A stretch of DNA of 64,000 bases, from the NCBI GenBank assembly GCA_020726505.1, contig JAHLEZ010000003.1, positions 4,340,001 through 4,404,000 of the forward strand, written 5' to 3'. The stretch is from Leptodontidium sp. MPI-SDFR-AT-0119 (lineage: Eukaryota; Ascomycota; Leotiomycetes; Helotiales; Leptodontidiaceae). Numbering within the stretch: the stretch's first letter is position 1; each line of letters opens with the position of its first letter. Positions 60,060 to 64,000 of the stretch are shown here, piece by piece. The notes beneath the pieces are model-generated. The model did not search any database, had not been told where the DNA came from, and saw nothing but the letters and a program-made list of their open reading frames with translations. Both the position numbers and the translations under genes were made by a program.

Positions 60060-61120
60060 GATTTAGTATGCTAAAGACTACAGAAATACGCCTCAATAAT
60101 ACTAACGCGGCGTACGAAAGCCTCCTGCTATCGATACTCTAAAACGACAACGCCTTCGAGAATGGCTTGAATCTTCACCTTCTTATCGACGAGTCGCATA
60201 TAAATATATACCTTCGATAGTACCTGAGCTTTAGTTCGGCGAGACAGCTTTACGAACGGCATTTAAACTCGTAGGCTATGGCCGAAGAGTTGTAAAGCGA
60301 AAGGGGTTTTAGATGATCCCGAAGTATGGCGAGAACGTCGTGAGTTTGTTGAATGGGCTATTACTTGGACGCCTGATCGATTGCTTTTACAGATCTTTTC
60401 GGACGAAGTTTGGGCCTTCGGAGGAGCGCACACATAGTCGTACGTCTCTTGTAAGCTCGATGGTAGTGATCGGTACTAGCCTGAGTGTTTGTCGCACAAA
60501 TATAGTAAACGACTAGCGTGGATGTTTTACGGTACAATTGCCCTCGGAAGAAAGGGACTAGCTGTCTTTTGGGAGAAAGATTGGGGTTTGATGAACTCTA
60601 CAAAGTACGATAGCGTTATCTTAAGTAACGTCGACTTGTTTATACAAGTAAAGCGCCTTTAAGGTCATAATCTTATTTGGCAGTAAGACAACTCAAAGAT
60701 TCACGTATCCTGTGAAACGTTATCGAACCTTCGTAGGCGTCGTATGTCGTATATTAGGTTCCCTCGATACTCTCCGGACCTTAACCTTATTGAGTATGTT
60801 TGGAATTAGATAAAAAATTGGATTTAAGCTTATTATTACGCCGCGTACTACGACGCTTCAAAAATACTTATCGAGTAACTTCGTAAGATCATTTGGGAGG
60901 CTTAGGAAGCTGTACCAGAAGACTTCATTCGGAAGCTTTATAGCTCTTGGTGGAGGAGATGTCAGGCGGTGATTGATGTACGAGGAGGACCTACAAAGTA
61001 CTAGCAAATACACTCATTTTCATGTACCTCGCGTGTAACTAACATTTTCCTGCATTCAGAAGCGGTGAGCCTAAAAAGGAAGCGGTGAAACTAACAATTC
61101 TAGAGGTTTCCAGCCCACAT

Positions 61121-61147
61121 TTTAACATTAAGACCAGGGGGGGATAG
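61121..61147. repeat. Right TIR of Tc1-type element
   Basis: Inverse of 57893-57920 with small differences in the G-run. Followed by TA (61148-61149). Confidence 0.75.
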
Positions 61148-61149
61148 TA

Positions 61150-62163
61150 TAATAGCCGAATTAGCTTTATGTATAGTTTAATAGTCTTAAGAACCTTAAA
61201 TGGTAGTAATAACCCGTTGTAATAGCACGGATTTCCGTAAGCGAGCAGTACCGGGATCAGGTGATAATACTCTCTATTAACGCGAATATCGAAGTGAAGA
61301 GCCCTTTCCCCGAGGGAAGGTTGCTCTCCTTATATCTTCGACATTGTTTAAGCTATTCCTAATCAAGCTTAATTACATGACGTATACGTTACGTACGTAT
61401 TACGTATTAGCGCTACACAGCCTCACTTAGTCGAATACTAAGTGGGTGTACGGGACGACCGAATGGTTCTTTTAAATCTGAGCAATAGAATGCCCTGTAC
61501 CGCAGCTTCTAGTGGGGTCACTGGGGTGCAAAAGGATTGCATCCTGGTTCATTTTTAGCCGAAGTGATTAGCCATTGCCTTATGTTATGACAGGGGATGC
61601 GCCCGGTCGATAAGGAACAAAGCTCGCGATGTTTATTTTGGTGTTTTGGGCAGCTGACTAATCCGTTATGAGATCTGACCCCTGGTGTAAGGCTTTTTCG
61701 GCTGACGTAATCCGCACTGACCACCACTGTTGGAACGTAACATTTGGAATAAAATTCACGCGTCCTCATCCGTCTGACTTGCTCTCCAAATTATCTACCT
61801 GATTTAAGGTCGACTGAGGTATTGCTTATAGCCTCTCTATCACAAATAACACTTCGCGAAGACCAGAATTGGATTGTTCTCAGACATTGAAGCACCTTTA
61901 TACTTCGAGATTTCGATATTAGTTTGACTGGTAGGTAATGCTAATAACAAAAGTTCTTGTGCTGATACAGTGTAAAGTTACTATGCCCTGAATTGATCGT
62001 AACTTACGCTCAAACGCACGCCTTCTTGAGACCATTCAATTTATCCTCACGCTTGGGTTCCGCTGAACTTAGCCTACTGCAACGATCTGGAACAATCAAT
62101 AGTCTGTTTTCGCCCCCGCAGGCTTCGAACAACGTGCGGAGCGTGTCCACCTTCACCGAAATC
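61150..62163. other. Island edge and promoter region of the membrane-protein gene
   Basis: From 61150 to about 61450 the sequence is still repeat-like. After that composition is normal. A possible solo LTR lies at 61218-61377. The open frame that precedes the ATG at 62164 (from 61993) has no ATG and is taken as leader or an unseen upstream exon. Confidence 0.45.
61218..61377. repeat. Possible solo LTR
   Basis: 160 bp starting TGTAATAGCAC and ending CTTAATTACA, so TGTAAT..ATTACA are inverted. It holds a CTTATATC box and a short palindrome (CCCCGAGGGAAGG area). Flanks CCCGT and TGACG do not match, so this is tentative. Confidence 0.35.
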
Positions 62164-62658
62164 ATGTTGAACGAGAAGCAAGTGGAAGTGCTTCATCTGT
62201 TCGATAATTCAATATGTCCCGAACCGGATGTCTTCGTCTTCATCACATTCACCATCTTCACTCTTTTATGGGCTTTGTACATGTCCATTCGAGCATCGCA
62301 GCCGGAAGAAAGTTGTCGCAATAGGAACTTCTCAGCTCGTGTCTTGCTATCTATTGCCTATATTTCTATTCTCGCTGTGCAACTATTTGATGGCTGCTGG
62401 ATTATTATCATCTTCCGATGGGGGTGTTCACAGACGAGTGGCGCGAACGGAGCCACAGATACCTTCATAGGCTTGGTGGATTGGATGTTTACTTCCCTTG
62501 TTCTAAGCCTCCAGTATATCTTGTTACTGCTAGGCTTTCTTTTGTGGGCCATCACACTTCTCAGGACTGCGAAGCAGCTGGTTTCTCTATGGTGGTTCGG
62601 CCTAGTGCGCAGGTCAACCACTACAGGTGCAAGGAAAGAACCTCTTTTCTTCTCGTAG
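62164..62658 (+). CDS. Small multi-pass membrane protein
   Basis: From the ATG at 62164 the product has 164 aa. Three strongly hydrophobic segments are visible: about 22-43 (DVFVFITFTIFTLLWALYMS), 60-83 (LLSIAYISILAVQL..WIIIIF) and 110-134 (MFTSLVLSLQYILLLLGFLL). The C-terminus is basic (VRRSTTTGARK). The open frame continues upstream to 61993 without another ATG, so an earlier exon is possible. No family is recognised. Base composition and dinucleotides are normal, with no RIP. It lies about 1 kb from the edge of the transposon island. Confidence 0.55.
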   Translation: MLNEKQVEVLHLFDNSICPEPDVFVFITFTIFTLLWALYMSIRASQPEESCRNRNFSARVLLSIAYISILAVQLFDGCWIIIIFRWGCSQTSGANGATDTFIGLVDWMFTSLVLSLQYILLLLGFLLWAITLLRTAKQLVSLWWFGLVRRSTTTGARKEPLFFS

Positions 62659-62919
62659 TCCTTGGTCTCGGGGCAATAGGAAAGACTTGAGTCTTTTGAT
62701 CGCGGGATTAATGGGGAATAAGTGCATCAAAGTGCAACATTTCATAGCAACTTCATTGGAGCAATCAGAGTGCTAAGGATGTGAACAATCAATTAAATTC
62801 TATTGCTGTTCTTATCTTCTAGAAGTGAAAATGGCTCTAATGATCCCAGGATCATTATTTCACCACGCCACCACTGGCTGGCTCGTATGAGACGTGTGAT
62901 ACAATGGTGGAAGGCTGAC
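62659..62919. other. Short intergenic stretch
   Basis: 3' region of the membrane-protein gene; contains the inverted repeat ATGATCCCAGGATCAT near 62839. Nothing else seen. Confidence 0.4.
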
Positions 62920-63591
62920 TGCTAACTATCATACCTTTTGCTGCAGCATGCCGAGTTAGGCGGAAGATATTGATTTCCAGTAATCGCCGATTCGTATTGG
63001 AATGCAGTACCACTCTAACCAGCGAGACTGCCAGTTTCGGACTAACATGAACTTTGCAGGTACAGCGATGCGGATATGCGGCGGAGAAAACTCTGGCCGA
63101 TTAAGGCGCGGGGGCCAGCTAACCATTATACCTTTTGCTGCAGCATGCCGAGTTGGGCGGAGGATATTGATTTCCAGTAGTCGTCGATTCGTATTGGAAT
63201 GCAGTACCACTCTGACCGGCGAGACTGCCAGTTTCGGACCAACATGAACTTTGCAGTAGTCGCCGATTCGTATTGGAATGCAGTACCACTCTGACCGGCG
63301 AGACTGCCAGTTTCGGGCCAACATGAACTTTGCAGGTACAGCGATGCGGATATGCGGCGGAGAAAACTCTGGCCGATTAAGGCGCGGGGGCCAGCTAACC
63401 ATTATACCTTTTGCTGCAGCATGCCGAGTTGGGCGGAGGATATTGATTTCCAGTAGTCGTCGATTCATATTGGAATGTAGTACCACTCTGACCGGCGAGA
63501 CTGCCAGTTTCGGACCAACATGAACTTTGCAGGTACAGCGATGCGGATATGCGACGGAGAAAACTCTGGCCGATTAAGGCGCGGGGGCCAA
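62920..63591 (+). repeat. 197-bp minisatellite with an inner 79-bp duplication
   Basis: TACCTTTTGCTGCAGCATGC begins units at 62932, 63129 and 63405. The first interval is 197 bp. The second is 276 bp because 63178-63256 is repeated at 63257-63335 (79 bp). The third copy stops at GGCGCGGGGGCCA near 63591. Copies differ by a few bases only, many of them G/A or C/T. Open frames on either strand here follow from the repetition. Confidence 0.88.
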
Positions 63592-63721
63592 CACCAAAAA
63601 CTCCAATATTCTACGACAAACTCCTGTCCAAGACTTCATAACACTCCTATCTACATACACGCTCTCAAGCATGTGGACACGAGATACACCGTTTAAATTT
63701 TATCATTTCTTTTTCCTTTAG

Positions 63722-64000
63722 TACATTACCTCTACAGAAACCCGGAGAAACTTAGTGCAGCGGGTATCGCTAGTGTCGCAACAGCCACTTTTGTTACATC
63801 CTATTGGCGACCGATGTGCGGATCGGTCCGAGCAACTTTGGGACAAAAAAGCCTCAGACGAGCAAATAATAAGCTTTCGCAAGCTTTACTATCCCGGTCT
63901 TCCGCTAAGACCTGATTCGTCGGCGATAGACGAACCGAGTGCTTTTATCCGGACTGAACCCGAGCATGTTTTTCAAGTCGCACGAGGCAGTTTCTTCCAC
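63722..64000 (+). CDS. Possible exon of a gene running off the right edge
   Basis: A frame of 93 codons is open from 63722 to the end of the window, directly after TTTTTCCTTTAG, a good splice acceptor with a pyrimidine tract. The translation has a globular-looking mix (QPLLLHPIGDRCADRSEQLW, then SFRKLYYPGLPLRPDSS, EPEHVFQVARGSFF). No family is recognised and no upstream exon could be fixed. It may be chance. Confidence 0.35.

Larger units (their letters stand above)
58240..61004 (+). pseudogene. Tc1-type transposase, split and mutated
   Basis: The first part (to 58375) has the DNA-binding helices: TTRSDRIRIKTALEFGYNLR, then LKLGYTLRQI. The coding frame resumes after the inserted element at 60065 (YAKDYRNTP, LREWLESSPSYRRVAYKY). 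A single-base frameshift near 60308 precedes DDPEVWRERREFVEWAITW. Catalytic regions are IFSDEVWAFGG (first Asp), the stop-DNSKIHVS block near 60690 (second Asp) and SPDLNLIEYVWN near 60780 (Glu). The C-terminus reads LYSSWWRRCQAVIDVRGGPT and stops at 61002-61004. Stops are TAA/TAG of RIP type. The protein cannot be made. Confidence 0.82.
57893..61147 (+). mobile_element. Tc1/mariner transposon interrupted by a terminal-repeat retroelement
   Basis: Inverted ends CTATCCCTCCCCCGGTCTTA (57893 onward) and its near-complement at 61121-61147, each flanked outside by TA. Removing the inserted element plus one GATTT copy leaves about 1.57 kb, a usual size for a Tc1-like element. It encodes a DDE transposase on the plus strand. 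Confidence 0.82.

Noticed and set aside
62956..63486. 176-codon minus-strand frame
   Set aside because: It lies entirely in the 197-bp minisatellite and repeats itself.

Overview
The window looks like nuclear DNA of a filamentous ascomycete (Pezizomycotina). Introns are short (about 40-80 nt, GT..AG, one likely GC..AG). Gene products are typical of moulds: a berberine-bridge-type oxidase, a purine nucleoside permease, an IKS-type kinase, 2EXR proteins and a DUF6594 membrane protein. Most of the transposon DNA carries the C-to-T / G-to-A decay typical of repeat-induced point mutation (RIP): AT-rich sequence in which Gln and Trp codons have become TAA/TAG. A leotiomycete is my best guess, but the sequence alone does not settle it.

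Layout. 1-12.6 kb and 17.3-20.6 kb are gene-bearing: the 3' end of a BBE-like oxidase (+), NUP permease (-), a 3.4-kb intergenic stretch, an IKS1-like kinase (-), two convergent 2EXR genes, a DUF6594 gene (-), and a gene joining an N-terminal helical domain to a retropepsin-like domain (+). The DUF6594 gene is split by a 4.24-kb TIR transposon (12985-17225). It sits inside an intron, exactly at the 5' edge of a TACTAAC branch-point box, and leaves all splice signals intact.

20.8-61.1 kb is a nested transposon island. It holds four copies of one chromodomain Ty3/Gypsy family with ~300-bp LTRs: two partial, one full-length with a TTAAT target duplication, and one antisense copy split by a second, 12.1-kb Gypsy element. 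It also holds a LINE ORF1 fragment, a Helitron with Rep and helicase motifs, and a Tc1/mariner element. The Tc1 element is interrupted by a young 1.68-kb terminal-repeat element with two identical 145-bp LTRs, a GATTT target duplication and an internal region of CGTACG-rich tandem repeats.

61.2-64 kb returns to ordinary sequence: a possible solo LTR, a small membrane-protein gene, a 197-bp minisatellite and what may be an exon running off the right edge.

The genes form no single pathway; order and strand look like ordinary fungal synteny beside a heterochromatic island. Exon joins were derived by reading splice signals and checking that the frames close; no transcript data were available. 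Family calls rest on recognised motifs, not on searches.
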